From assembly GCF_003688405.1 (NCBI RefSeq), contig NZ_REFC01000012.1, positions 124,001-188,000 of the forward strand: a stretch of 64,000 bases of DNA. Direction: 5' to 3'. Positions 53,191 through 62,541 of this stretch are shown here, piece by piece. Positions within the stretch are counted from its first letter, which is position 1. The number at the start of each line of letters is the position of its first letter. The notes under the pieces are model-generated. The model had not been told where the DNA came from. It saw only the letters and a list, made by a program, of their open reading frames with translations, and did not search any database. A program made the position numbers and the translations under genes. This DNA is from Ulvibacter antarcticus. Lineage in GTDB: Bacteria; Bacteroidota; Bacteroidia; Flavobacteriales; Flavobacteriaceae.

Positions 53191-54126
53191 GCGGGGAGTT
53201 GGGTGTTGGGTGTGGGGTGTTGGGTGTGGGAAGCTGGGAGTTGGGTGTGGGAAGCTGGATTGTTGGATTGCTGGATTGCTGGATCGCTGGATTGTTGGAT
53301 TGTTGGGTGTTGGGTGTTGGAAGCTGGGAGTTGGGAGTTGGGAGTTGGGTGTTGGGTGTTGGGAGCTGGGAGCTGGGTGTGGGGAGCTGGGAGCTGGGTG
53401 TGGGGTGTGGGGTGTTGGATTGTTGGATTGTTGGATCGCTGGATTGTTGGATTGCTGGATTGTTGGATTGTTGGATTGCTTGATTGTTGGATTGTTGGAT
53501 TGTTGGATTGTTGGGAGTTGGGTGTGAGGTGTTGGGTGTGGGGTGTTGGGTGTTGGGTGTGGGAAGCTGGGAGTTGGGTGTGGGAAGCTGGATTGTAGGA
53601 TTGCTGGATTGCTGGATTGTTGGATTGTTGGATTGTTGGATTGTTTGATTGTTGGATTGTTGGATTGTTGGATTGCTGGATTGTTGGATGTGGGATTGCT
53701 GGATTGTTGGATTGTTCGATTGCTGGATTGTTTGATTGTTGGATTGTTGGATTGTTGGATTGCTGGATTGCTGGATCGCTGGATTGTTGGATTGTTGGAT
53801 TGTTGGATTGTTGGATTGCTGGATTGTTGGATTGTTGGATTGCTGGATTGTTGGGTGTTGGAAGCTGGGTGTTGGGTGTTGGGTGTGGGAAGCTGGGTGT
53901 GGGATGTTTGTTGTAAGATATTAGACCGTCCCGAAGTGTTGGGTCTGAAAAGAGAAAGAAGAAAGAAGAAAGACCGTCTTGAAGTGTTGGGACTGAAAGA
54001 AGAAAGAAGAAAGAAGAAAGACAGTCTCGAAGTGTTGGGACTGGATTGTTGGGAGTTGGAAGCTGGGAGTTGGAAGCTGGAAGCTGGGTGTGGGAAGTTG
54101 GGAGTTGGGAGCTGGATTGTTGGCTA
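53191..54126. repeat. Large degenerate tandem array (7-bp GGGTGTT and 8-bp GGATTGTT units)
   Basis: About 930 bases made almost wholly of GG-starting units: heptamers GGGTGTT, GGGAGTT, GGGAGCT, GGAAGCT, GGGTGTG and octamers GGATTGTT, GGATTGCT, GGATCGCT, GGATTGTA. Blocks of heptamers and octamers alternate. The plus strand has almost no stop codon, so all three plus frames are open over long stretches. The 8-bp unit makes the three frames encode the same circular octapeptide (LDCWIVGL). No start, RBS or codon preference supports a gene. The G-runs could form G-quadruplexes. It fills the gap between two same-strand genes. The remaining bases 53139-53190 and 54127-54203 hold no visible gene. Confidence 0.92.
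53924..54043. repeat. 48-bp direct repeat, two and a half units
   Basis: Copies start at 53924, 53972 and 54020, exactly 48 bases apart, each with GACCGTCYYGAAGTGTTGGG or GACAGTCTCGAAGTGTTGGG followed in the first two by an AGAAAGAAGAAAGAAGAAA tract. A 48-base unit keeps frame (16 codons). The third copy runs back into the GGATTGTT array. Confidence 0.85.
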
Positions 54127-54203
54127 GTGATTCCTGTATCTTGATTCTTAACTTATCGTAAGCTTCGCATTTTTAGATTGTTTTCATAGATTACAAGAAA
54201 AAC

Positions 54204-55430
54204 TTAATCCTTGTATTGAACTTCGGGAGTTATTGTGTGAAACTTTCGCTTCAGAAAGAATAAGATCGCCAAAGAAAGGGCACCACAAACTGAGAATCCT
54301 ATGAACAAAGGGAGGGTGCTTTCCATTACGAAGCGTCCTATGAAAGTACTGATAGGTACTGCCATTAAGGTGGAAATTAATCCTGTTATGGCGGCAGCGA
54401 TCCCGGCGATATGACCTACAGGTTCCATCGCTAGTGCGCGAAGGTTTCCGAAGAGAAAGCCGATACAGAAAAACTGAAGGGCAAAAAAGAGCAGTAAAAT
54501 ATAAATATTAGGATGTGGGGCGTTGTGAAAAAGAATAATATACAACACAGAAACACCGAAGAATCCTAGTAGGGAAGTGGTCACCATTTTTTCCATTCCG
54601 AAGCGCACTACAAATGTTCCATTAAGAAAAATTGCAATTCCCATAGCAATCGCCAAACCGGCGAAGATGTAAGGAAACTCTTCTTTTAATCCGTATTGAT
54701 TTTGAAAGATCTGTTGGGAAGTACTTAAATAAACCAGAAAAGACCCCACAACAAAGCCGGATATTATGGTATAACCCAGAGTTTTTGCTTGAGATAAGGT
54801 CTCGGTAAGACCTCTAATAATGCGGTTTACAGAAAAGGGGATTCTATTGGCTTCAGAAAGGGTTTCCTGTTGTCGCATCCAAAACCAGAGTGCCACCAAT
54901 ATACTTATCACTATCTGCACATAAAAAATTCCCTGCCAATTGTAATGGATTAGAATAAACTGTCCCATCGCGGGCGCTACGATAGGAATAAGTAAGAAAA
55001 CCACCGTTACAAAAGACATGATTCGCGCCATGTGATCGCCATCGTACATATCGCGGATAATCGCAATAGAGACCGTGCGAGGCGCTGAAAGTCCGACCCC
55101 TTGCAAGATACGTCCTGCAACCATGAGTTCCAGGCTTTGAGCGTAAATACATATAAAGCTGGCGATAGTAAAAATTCCAAATCCCATGTACACAGATGGT
55201 TTTCTTCCAATAGAGTCGGATAAGGGACCAAATACCATAGGGCCGATTCCCAAGCCTAAAAAGATCATGGTAATTAGCAATTGGTTGTCGGCCGGATTCT
55301 CGCTTTGAACCGCCTCACCAATGATATCTAATGCAGGTAAAAGCGCATCGATAGACAAGGCAGTAACCGACATAAGGGCTGCCATTAGTGCGACAAATTC
55401 GAATTGTGACCGGGAGTTTTGTTTGGGCAT
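54204..55430 (-). CDS. Bcr/CflA-family multidrug efflux MFS transporter
   Basis: 408 residues with 12 predicted helices. N-terminal FVALMAALMSVTALSIDALLPAL and the loop motif A, GPLSDSIGRKP, are typical of drug:H+ antiporters; helix 5 contains VAPAMGQFI, the antiporter motif C position. It exports drugs such as bicyclomycin or chloramphenicol analogues in relatives. The promoter box lies 4 bases before the ATG, implying a leaderless or nearly leaderless transcript. Confidence 0.88.
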   Translation of the reverse strand: MPKQNSRSQFEFVALMAALMSVTALSIDALLPALDIIGEAVQSENPADNQLLITMIFLGLGIGPMVFGPLSDSIGRKPSVYMGFGIFTIASFICIYAQSLELMVAGRILQGVGLSAPRTVSIAIIRDMYDGDHMARIMSFVTVVFLLIPIVAPAMGQFILIHYNWQGIFYVQIVISILVALWFWMRQQETLSEANRIPFSVNRIIRGLTETLSQAKTLGYTIISGFVVGSFLVYLSTSQQIFQNQYGLKEEFPYIFAGLAIAMGIAIFLNGTFVVRFGMEKMVTTSLLGFFGVSVLYIILFHNAPHPNIYILLLFFALQFFCIGFLFGNLRALAMEPVGHIAGIAAAITGLISTLMAVPISTFIGRFVMESTLPLFIGFSVCGALSLAILFFLKRKFHTITPEVQYKD

Positions 55431-55434
55431 GGTG

Positions 55435-55442
55435 CAAAATTA
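55435..55442 (-). promoter_or_regulatory. -7 promoter box TAATTTTG of the MFS gene
   Basis: TAnnTTTG match on the minus strand, ending 4 bases before the ATG (55428-55430), so transcription is expected to begin at or next to the start codon. Confidence 0.55.
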
Positions 55443-55632
55443 TACTTTTATTGTAGAGCAACTAATTTCCTAATGTTAGAATTTTACTAATTAAAACCAT
55501 TTTCCCTTTATCGTTAAAATTTAGCTAAATCACTTATAAAGAATATATAAAAGGAAGGTTTGTTCAACCATTCTAAGGTACTTTTAAACAAATGAGGAAT
55601 TTCCTATACAATTCACAATCAATATATACTTT

Positions 55633-56751
55633 ATGAATAAAGAACAAGCCGTATTACAGCCTTATACAATGGGCGATTTGGAATTACCTAATCGTGTGGT
55701 TATGGCGCCTATGACGCGTAGTAGAGCGAAGAACAATGACAATGCACCTACAGAGTATCTACATGCCGAATACTACACACAACGAGCAACGGCAGGACTT
55801 ATCATTACCGAAGGGGCTCAGGTTTCAAAGCGAGCCGTTGGGTATATTCATACAGCAGGAATACATTCAAAAGAACAAGTAGAAGGTTGGAAAAAAGTAA
55901 CGGAATCGGTTCATGAGGCAGGCGGTAGAATTTTTATTCAGTTGTGGCATGTAGGCCGTATTTCACATCCCGATTTCCACAATGGCGAATTACCCTGGGC
56001 ACCTTCAGCGATTAATCCGGAAGCAAAGGTTTTTACGCCGGATGGTCAAAAAGATACTGTTACTCCTAAAGCCATGACTCAGGAGGATATCGATACTACG
56101 ATTAAAGAATTTCAGCAAGCCACTAAAAACGCTGTTGAAGCAGGTTTCGATGGGGTTGAAATCCATTCTTCTAATGGCTATTTATTTCATCAATTTTTCA
56201 ATAATTACAGTAATAAACGTACCGACACCTATGGGGGAAGTGACGAGAATAAGGCGCGTTTCTTTTTTGAAGTATTAGACGCAATTAAGGAGGTAATCCC
56301 GGAGAATAGGATAGGAGCGAGGTTCAATCCGTCGTTACATGGTGTCTTCGGAATGAAACTCGATAAAGAAACCATTCCCACTTTCGATTATGTTATTGAA
56401 AGACTGAGTAAGGAATACGATTTGGCATACATACATCTTTCAGAACCATTTACAGATGTAAGTGATGTTCCGCATGCAGAAACAGAAATCGCAAAGAGGT
56501 ATCGACCTAAATATAAGGGCACATTAATGATCAATACAGGGTTTACACAAGAAAAGGCGAATAAAATCATTGAAGCCGGAAACGCAGATCTAGTAGCATT
56601 TGCAAAATTATTCGTTTCTAATCCTGATTTAGTAGGACGTTTCAGAGAAAACGTGGATACGACCGACTGGGATAAGGATACTTTTTACACCCAAGGGAAA
56701 GAAGGATATATAGATTATAAAGCAAAAACAAGAGATTTAATTCCGAAGTAA
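55633..56751 (+). CDS. Old Yellow Enzyme-type alkene reductase
   Basis: 372 residues, FMN-dependent TIM barrel. Motifs: NRVVMAPMTRSRA, YYTQRATAGLIITEGAQVS, QLWHVGRISHP (FMN and substrate site), VEIHSSNGYLFHQFF with His and Asn for substrate binding, and RTDTYGGSDENKARF. It reduces activated C=C bonds with NADPH and often detoxifies electrophiles. It is followed after 5 bases by an aldehyde dehydrogenase gene, suggesting joint detoxification of unsaturated aldehydes. Confidence 0.93.
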   Translation: MNKEQAVLQPYTMGDLELPNRVVMAPMTRSRAKNNDNAPTEYLHAEYYTQRATAGLIITEGAQVSKRAVGYIHTAGIHSKEQVEGWKKVTESVHEAGGRIFIQLWHVGRISHPDFHNGELPWAPSAINPEAKVFTPDGQKDTVTPKAMTQEDIDTTIKEFQQATKNAVEAGFDGVEIHSSNGYLFHQFFNNYSNKRTDTYGGSDENKARFFFEVLDAIKEVIPENRIGARFNPSLHGVFGMKLDKETIPTFDYVIERLSKEYDLAYIHLSEPFTDVSDVPHAETEIAKRYRPKYKGTLMINTGFTQEKANKIIEAGNADLVAFAKLFVSNPDLVGRFRENVDTTDWDKDTFYTQGKEGYIDYKAKTRDLIPK

Positions 56752-56756
56752 TACAT

Positions 56757-58148
56757 ATGGAAAACAGAGAAATAAAAGGCGGGTTTAGAACAATAAATCC
56801 TGCCAACGAAAAAACAATTAAAGAGTATACTTATATGACCGATGCTGACGCTAACGAAGCGGTCGAAAAATGTCATAAAGCATATCTGAGTTGGCGTAAA
56901 AAGTCACTCAAGTCAAGGGGTGACGTATTAAAAGCGATTGGCAAAGGATTAATGGATAGACGTCCAGAATTTGCTGAGCTTATGACTCAAGAAATGGGAA
57001 AGGTGGTAAAACACGGCTTCCAAGAAATCAAGTTATGCGCCGGTTTATGTGAATACACAGCCAACGAAGGCGCTAAGGAATTGAAAGATGAAGAGCGGGA
57101 GTTGCCCGACGGAGGAAAGGGAATAGTAACGTATTCGCCTATGGGAGTTATCTACGGAATTCAGCCATGGAACTTTCCGTGTTACCAGGCAATTCGTTTT
57201 GCAATCGCCAATTTGATAGCCGGAAATGGAGTCCTTTTAAAGCATGCTGAGAATGTAACAGGTTCTGCTTTACTTCTGAAAGAAATATTCGAAGACGCAG
57301 GCCTTCCGAAGCATTTATTTACAGTATTAATTATAGATCACCAACAATCTGATACTATCATCGAAAATAATTTGGTACGCGGAGTTACCTTAACAGGAAG
57401 TGCAGCGGCAGGTAAGATCATCGCGAAAAAAGCCGGAGAGCAATTGAAGAAAACCGTTCTGGAGTTGGGAAGTAATGATGCTTATATCGTTTTGGCAGAT
57501 GCAGATATCAAGCTAGCTGTAGAAACATGTGTTCGAGGGCGTATCTATAATAATGGAGAAACCTGTGTTGCCGCTAAGCGTTTCGTAGTTGTTGAAAGTG
57601 TTTATAACGAATTCGAAAAAGCGTTTGTAAATCAAATGAAAGCAATAAAAACAGGAGATCCTACAAAGAAAGAAACAGCCTTAGGGCCTATGGCTAGAGA
57701 GGATCTTAGAGAAAAAATACACCAACAGGTAGAAGAAAGCATTGCCAATGGTGCCAAAATATTAACAGGAGGGAAGTTGCCTTCAGGAAAAGGATTCTTT
57801 TATCCTGCGACTGTACTTGGAAATGTAAAACCAGGACAACCTGCTTACCACGATGAATTATTTGGACCTGTAGCTTCATTAATCAAAGCAAAAAATGATA
57901 AAGATGCAATGCGAATTGCAAACGACAGTCGCTTCGGATTAGGAGGTGGAATTTTCAGTAAAGACGAAAAGAAAGCTATTAAATTGGCACAAGAAGAGTT
58001 CGACACCGGAATGGTGTATATTAATTCCTTCGGACTCGCACAGCCCAATATGCCTTTCGGAGGTGTGAAAGACAGCGGTTACGGACGTGAACATGGCGGA
58101 TTTGGGATGAAAGAATTCGTAAATGTGAAAGCGGTGATGGTGTTGTAG
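56757..58148 (+). CDS. Aldehyde dehydrogenase, succinate-semialdehyde dehydrogenase type
   Basis: 463 residues. Conserved Glu236 (ELGSNDAYIV) and catalytic Cys270 (NNGETCVAAKRF), GSAAAGKIIAKKA for the NAD(P) site, and the C-terminal VKDSGYGREHGGFGMKEF. The lengths and motifs fit NAD(P)-dependent succinate-semialdehyde dehydrogenases. It is coupled to the alkene reductase. A degenerate GTTA octamer array begins immediately after its stop. Confidence 0.92.
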   Translation: MENREIKGGFRTINPANEKTIKEYTYMTDADANEAVEKCHKAYLSWRKKSLKSRGDVLKAIGKGLMDRRPEFAELMTQEMGKVVKHGFQEIKLCAGLCEYTANEGAKELKDEERELPDGGKGIVTYSPMGVIYGIQPWNFPCYQAIRFAIANLIAGNGVLLKHAENVTGSALLLKEIFEDAGLPKHLFTVLIIDHQQSDTIIENNLVRGVTLTGSAAAGKIIAKKAGEQLKKTVLELGSNDAYIVLADADIKLAVETCVRGRIYNNGETCVAAKRFVVVESVYNEFEKAFVNQMKAIKTGDPTKKETALGPMAREDLREKIHQQVEESIANGAKILTGGKLPSGKGFFYPATVLGNVKPGQPAYHDELFGPVASLIKAKNDKDAMRIANDSRFGLGGGIFSKDEKKAIKLAQEEFDTGMVYINSFGLAQPNMPFGGVKDSGYGREHGGFGMKEFVNVKAVMVL

Positions 58149-58225
58149 TTGATCGGTTAATTGGTTAACTAGTTAACTAGTCAACCAGTTACTCAGTTAC
58201 CCAATTACCTAGTTACCTAAATAAC
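58149..58225. repeat. Degenerate octamer array with GTTA core
   Basis: About nine 8-bp units of pattern RGTTANYY (GGTTAATT, GGTTAACT, AGTTAACT, AGTCAACC, AGTTACTC, AGTTACCC, AATTACCT, AGTTACCT) follow the aldehyde-dehydrogenase stop directly. It has the same style as the arrays near 47.9 and 53.2 kb, with a different core. Confidence 0.7.
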
Positions 58226-58308
58226 TATCCCCAGCCTAATGCGCGAAGCACAAAGCCTACAGCCTAAATTAGGTACAATTTTTGCGAATTAAATTTAAAA
58301 AATAAGAG

Positions 58309-58857
58309 ATGAAAGCAATACTAAAATTAAGCGTGGTTTTACTCATATTAGTCGGTTGCAAGGGCTCAGATGGTGTTGTAAATAGTGTCGAAGCGCAGCA
58401 AACACAAGCCATGCTGGATGCTGGTAATTTTGAAATCGATCTTAAAACGGCGAATCCATTGGCTTCGAATGAATTGAATCAGTTACAAAACAGCGGTCTG
58501 TTAGGTGTTGGTAACAGTGCAGGAAGAATTAATTTAATAGGAATCACAAGTTATTTGCAATTTAAGGGAGATAACTTAAAAGTGTATTTACCCTATTATG
58601 GAACGAGACGCATGGGAGTTACTATGGGGCGTGATAACGGAGCTATCGAATTTGATGGCGTTCCAACGGACTATAAGAGCACCTATAACGAACAGAAAGG
58701 TCGGACGCAGATAGATTTTAGTATGCGCGAAGGTTCTGAAAATTATGATGTAATTATAACAATATATCCTAATAGGAATGCTTTTGTTAATATTAATAGT
58801 TCCCAGAGAAATTCAATTTCATATGACGGGGTTGTTTCTGAGTTGAAAGAAGAATAG
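58309..58857 (+). CDS. DUF4251-type lipoprotein
   Basis: 182 residues. Lipoprotein signal (LVGCKGS), followed by a domain with LIGITSYLQFKGDNLKVYLPYYG and GAIEFDGVPTDYKST, the pattern I associate with DUF4251 Bacteroidota lipoproteins. The exact role is unknown. It starts after an intergenic stretch with no clear promoter box. Confidence 0.75.
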   Translation: MKAILKLSVVLLILVGCKGSDGVVNSVEAQQTQAMLDAGNFEIDLKTANPLASNELNQLQNSGLLGVGNSAGRINLIGITSYLQFKGDNLKVYLPYYGTRRMGVTMGRDNGAIEFDGVPTDYKSTYNEQKGRTQIDFSMREGSENYDVIITIYPNRNAFVNINSSQRNSISYDGVVSELKEE

Positions 58858-58873
58858 GCTATTATATTCGTAC

Positions 58874-59386
58874 TTAATTGGCGGTAAACGGTAAGGTGAT
58901 CATTACTTGCACCATATTACGGCTATCTTCCTTATTGATATTAATATCATAATGGGCTGCATTAATCATTGTTGTAGCGTAGAAGCTTGTTGGCTTTTGG
59001 TGAAAAGTAAAGGTGACAGGCTTACTAATTCCTTTTATCGTTAGAGTTCCTTTTACTAGAAATTCTTTCCCATTTCCCTGAATCTTTGTGCTTTTAAAGA
59101 AGAGCCGTGGGAATTCTTCGTATTTAAAGTATTTATTTCGTAGATGTCGATTACGAAACCAGTTATTGGTATCGATTGTTTCGGTTGCTACCGAGCCACT
59201 AAAATTGGAATTCTCAAGATCGTCAAGGTCTATAATACCGGTAAACTTAAAATCTGATAGCGTACCATCTACATCATCTTCTACAAAAACGAATTTGATG
59301 GTGGCTTCGGATTCATTGATTTTAATAGTCTGTGCGAATAATGGAAAACTAAAGACGCAGCTAATAAGAAGAAGGTATGTTTTCAT
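58874..59386 (-). CDS. YceI-family secreted protein
   Basis: 170 residues. Signal peptide cut after LFAQ (residue 19). YceI features: INESEATIKFVFVEDDVDGTL, GSVATETIDTNNWFRNRHLRN, FKSTKIQG and LTIKGISKPVTFTF. The family is a lipocalin-like fold that binds isoprenoids or other lipids in the periplasm. Convergent with the DUF4251 gene, 16 bases apart. Confidence 0.9.
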   Translation of the reverse strand: MKTYLLLISCVFSFPLFAQTIKINESEATIKFVFVEDDVDGTLSDFKFTGIIDLDDLENSNFSGSVATETIDTNNWFRNRHLRNKYFKYEEFPRLFFKSTKIQGNGKEFLVKGTLTIKGISKPVTFTFHQKPTSFYATTMINAAHYDININKEDSRNMVQVMITLPFTAN

Positions 59387-60141
59387 AGTAGTATCAATTT
59401 ACGAAATAAGTATTTAAAGGGGATACTAAGGTAAACGCTTAGAGGTGGTAAAATATTCTATTTTACATAATATAAATTATGATACAAATTGTAATCATAA
59501 TAAGACATTATGTAAAATTGCTTTGCTAGTCGTTTTCTTTTATTGAATCCTTACAGTTCTAAATTCTAAAATATGTCCTGTAATTAGCCGTGACGCTTGT
59601 CCCGAACTTGCTTCGGGATAAAATAGCCGGGACCAAATGCGCTTCCCGATTTAACATCGGGACCAGCCGCTTTGCCTGAGCCTGTCCTGAGCTTTTCGTC
59701 GAAGGGCCAAAATAAAAGCTAACCTTTTTGCTCTTATTAAAAATCGCGTATTCGATAAAATGTACGTTATAAAAAATTTTACGTGATTCTCGTGGATTGC
59801 CACAAAAGCTTAAAATTTCTCTGCGAGTAAATTTCTAAGCACTTGTTATATGTAGAATTCCAATTATACTTTTTTAAATGATTCCTTATCTTTCTTTCTT
59901 GATAAAAAAAGAAACAAATAAATCAAGGCTGCACAAAACTTTGGAAACAATTACGGGTCGTTCACTACACTTTAGGAAAGATTGTAACTCATTAAGACTG
60001 TTTTAAACTAACTTGGAACCTTAGAAATGCAAATAGTATTTATTGGTAGGCCCCTAAAGCGCTTAACGCTCTCTCCCCTATTGTTTTGACCAAAGTTTTC
60101 TGAGGCCGTTTTTAAAACTTTTGAAAATAATAAATATTAAA
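59387..60141. other. 755-base intergenic stretch with REP-like hairpins
   Basis: No protein gene is visible. It contains two hairpins of the same design, TCCCGAA-cttgc-TTCGGGA (59600-59618) and TCCCGAT-ttaac-ATCGGGA (59644-59662), and further GC-rich text ending CGTCGAAGGGCC near 59705. The right half is AT-rich. It marks the transition to the acquired region that starts at 60142. Confidence 0.6.
59600..59662. repeat. REP-like hairpin pair TCCCGAW-N5-WTCGGGA
   Basis: Two 7-bp stems with 5-base loops, 25 bases apart, each followed by similar text. The stem-loop core (CCCGA ... TCGGG) is a recurring intergenic element in flavobacterial genomes. No T tract, so terminator function is unlikely. 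Confidence 0.65.
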
Positions 60142-62427
60142 TCAGTAATTGTCAGCAATCTCGTCCCAATCTGGTTCAACGCCTTTTAACTTGTTTTCTA
60201 AAGAAACCTGGTCCCAATCTATTTCGGTTATTTTACTAATATCAAAACTAAAACTTCCTAGAATCTCTTGTTTAATTTTTATTTTTAAAAGATTTAAATC
60301 ATTATGTTTTGCATTAGCCGTAGAAGAATTCGCAAAGCTTCGTTCTAATTCAAAAATTTCTTCTTCAACTAAACGGTCAAAGGATTCATCTAACCTTAAT
60401 TCAAACATTTCTCTAAATTCTGTATTCACCAAAATACTATCATACGATAATTCATAATACTCCATTAGTTTTTTAACATCAAAATATGTGTAAATATCTA
60501 TTAAGTTTAATAAAATAATTTTAAACATCTCATTTCCAGTAGATTTGAATGAATCATAGATTGGCTTAATGTATTTTGTTTCTTGTAAAAACTTAAGAAT
60601 ATAAATGTCGAAATTATTGCTGTGTGAAAAAAGATATGATTGGTAGGTATGCAGAACTGACCATTCGCTGATTTCTTTAATTAATTTAGCTATCAATAAA
60701 TATGCTTTTTCAGTTTTTAAGTTGTTGAAAATAAAATAGCATAGATTTAATTTATCTTTATTATGCGTTTTGGAATAAATATAATTCTTGTATTCATTTA
60801 GAATTCTATCCTTCAATAATGGCGATGGTTGATACTTGTTTTTTTTGAATAGAGGATAAAAATATGTTAATTGTCTAATTGAGACACTTGAATTGGTGAT
60901 CCTTTCTATTTCCCTATCATTATCAATAATGAAAAATTCTAGAAAATCCTGAAGCGAAGGATTGATGAAGGTTACATTTTCATTAAATCCATCAAAATCT
61001 AAAAAATCATTTTTTAGATTAATTTTAATAAATCCATCATTTAATTTCTTTAAAATTTGATTAAAAACATCAATTTTCCTTATGAAATTATTATGAGTAA
61101 TTTCATATTGATACCTACTTTCAAAAGCTTTTTCTAGCTCGATTAAGGAAGATTCTCTTCCAATACTTAATAATGTATTTAGTAAGAATCTTTCTTCATC
61201 ACCTATTTGCTTTAGATAGGCATGTCTCCAAATTTCAATCGGGTTATCTAAATTATTTTTTATAAATAATTTTAATTGTTTTTTATTAAAAGAGTTTATT
61301 CTATCTCTAGTCGTGAAAAATTCTATTATCCTTGGAGTGAAATTTGGATGCTCACATATTTGTATATCGTCATCTTTTAATATTTTAATGTGTTCATCTT
61401 TAATATTTGATTCAACAATATGATTATTTAATATTTGTAACTTCTCTTCTATTGAATAATCTGACAATTCAATTTTTGCCTCAGCATCTAATAGATTTAG
61501 TCTTCCAAGGTTTTCAGATTCGTCTATGGCTGAAGTTAAAATAAACTTGCGTGTATTTAAAATCAATAATTTATTTTCACTTCTTTTTATTCTATTTATT
61601 AATTTAATTAATACTGAATCGGCACTTCTTGCTCTTTGTATTTCAACTTGAGTGCTACCCAAAAAATCATCAAAGTAAAATATCTGTTTAGAAGAATCAT
61701 CTTTAATAACATTCTCTACCTCTCTGATATCATTTTGAATAATATTTAATTCATAATTATTAGATGTGAAATAGTATAGTAATATTTCGGAAAGTGTTGT
61801 TTTTCCAACACCAGGTTCGCCAGTAATTATTAAAATTTTTTTCTTAAGTAATATTCTCTTTGAAATTTCTAAATTATTAGTTTCTACATATAATCTTAAA
61901 TTTCTAAGAATAACCTCTCTATAAAATTCATCAGTTCTACTTTGGTATTTATACTTCAATAAGTTGTCTAAAACATTAGAACTTGAAAACCATAATTTTT
62001 GATGTCTACTTTCAACCTCTTTATTTTCAGCTAAAAGTCTGTTTAAATCATCTCTACCATATATATCTGATATATTCTTTATATATGGATTAAATATTTT
62101 TTTTATTTCTAAAACGTTAGCAACTGAAAGTTGCAATGACGTTACTAAAATATACCTGTCGGGATTTAGTTTATCTACTTTTGGTTTCTCTTTTATTCTT
62201 AAGTCACTTAAAAGTTTACTTATTCCTGAATTTAAATAGTGCTTTACTTGCACTACTTCAGAAAATGGATTTTCATCATTCGAATATAAGCAGTCTATTC
62301 CTTGGTCTTTTCCTTCTTTGAAAGTCCGATATTTTTTTAAACCACTTTTGTCTTGAGCAGTTAATAAATCACATGCCAACTTTTCAAGGTCAGTTGAGTT
62401 TAAGGAAGAAAAACTGTAGTCTGTCAT
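60142..62427 (-). CDS. Restriction-endonuclease-like/STAND NTPase protein (nSTAND3 type)
   Basis: 761 residues. N-terminal PD-(D/E)xK nuclease fold of Mrr type: KDQGIDCLYS with Asp45 and VVQVKHY with Gln60 and Lys62. Middle: STAND NTPase with Walker A GEPGVGKTT (203-211) and Walker B IFYFDDFLG (249-257), plus the linker YGRDDLNRLLAEN before it. C-terminal 350 residues are helical, probably the sensing part. This domain order is that of antiviral STAND (Avs-like) defence proteins: target sensing drives oligomerisation and DNA cleavage. Base composition is more AT-rich than the flanks, a sign of transfer. Confidence 0.82.
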   Translation of the reverse strand: MTDYSFSSLNSTDLEKLACDLLTAQDKSGLKKYRTFKEGKDQGIDCLYSNDENPFSEVVQVKHYLNSGISKLLSDLRIKEKPKVDKLNPDRYILVTSLQLSVANVLEIKKIFNPYIKNISDIYGRDDLNRLLAENKEVESRHQKLWFSSSNVLDNLLKYKYQSRTDEFYREVILRNLRLYVETNNLEISKRILLKKKILIITGEPGVGKTTLSEILLYYFTSNNYELNIIQNDIREVENVIKDDSSKQIFYFDDFLGSTQVEIQRARSADSVLIKLINRIKRSENKLLILNTRKFILTSAIDESENLGRLNLLDAEAKIELSDYSIEEKLQILNNHIVESNIKDEHIKILKDDDIQICEHPNFTPRIIEFFTTRDRINSFNKKQLKLFIKNNLDNPIEIWRHAYLKQIGDEERFLLNTLLSIGRESSLIELEKAFESRYQYEITHNNFIRKIDVFNQILKKLNDGFIKINLKNDFLDFDGFNENVTFINPSLQDFLEFFIIDNDREIERITNSSVSIRQLTYFYPLFKKNKYQPSPLLKDRILNEYKNYIYSKTHNKDKLNLCYFIFNNLKTEKAYLLIAKLIKEISEWSVLHTYQSYLFSHSNNFDIYILKFLQETKYIKPIYDSFKSTGNEMFKIILLNLIDIYTYFDVKKLMEYYELSYDSILVNTEFREMFELRLDESFDRLVEEEIFELERSFANSSTANAKHNDLNLLKIKIKQEILGSFSFDISKITEIDWDQVSLENKLKGVEPDWDEIADNY

Positions 62428-62541
62428 TAATGCAATATTCTAAATATAATATTTTTTAAATATAGCAAATTGGTATATGGAATTAAGTAGTTGATTAAAT
62501 AATAGTTCAATTAAGTTATATTTGGATGCATTAATTTAGAT

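Noticed and set aside
53191-54126. Possible CRISPR array
   Set aside because: Units are only 7-8 bases, there are no spacers of unique sequence between constant repeats and no cas genes.
53166-54127. Long open frames on the plus strand with repeated LDCWIVG-type peptides
   Set aside because: They arise because the array units contain no stop in any plus frame. All three frames are open equally, and there is no promoter, leader or codon preference.
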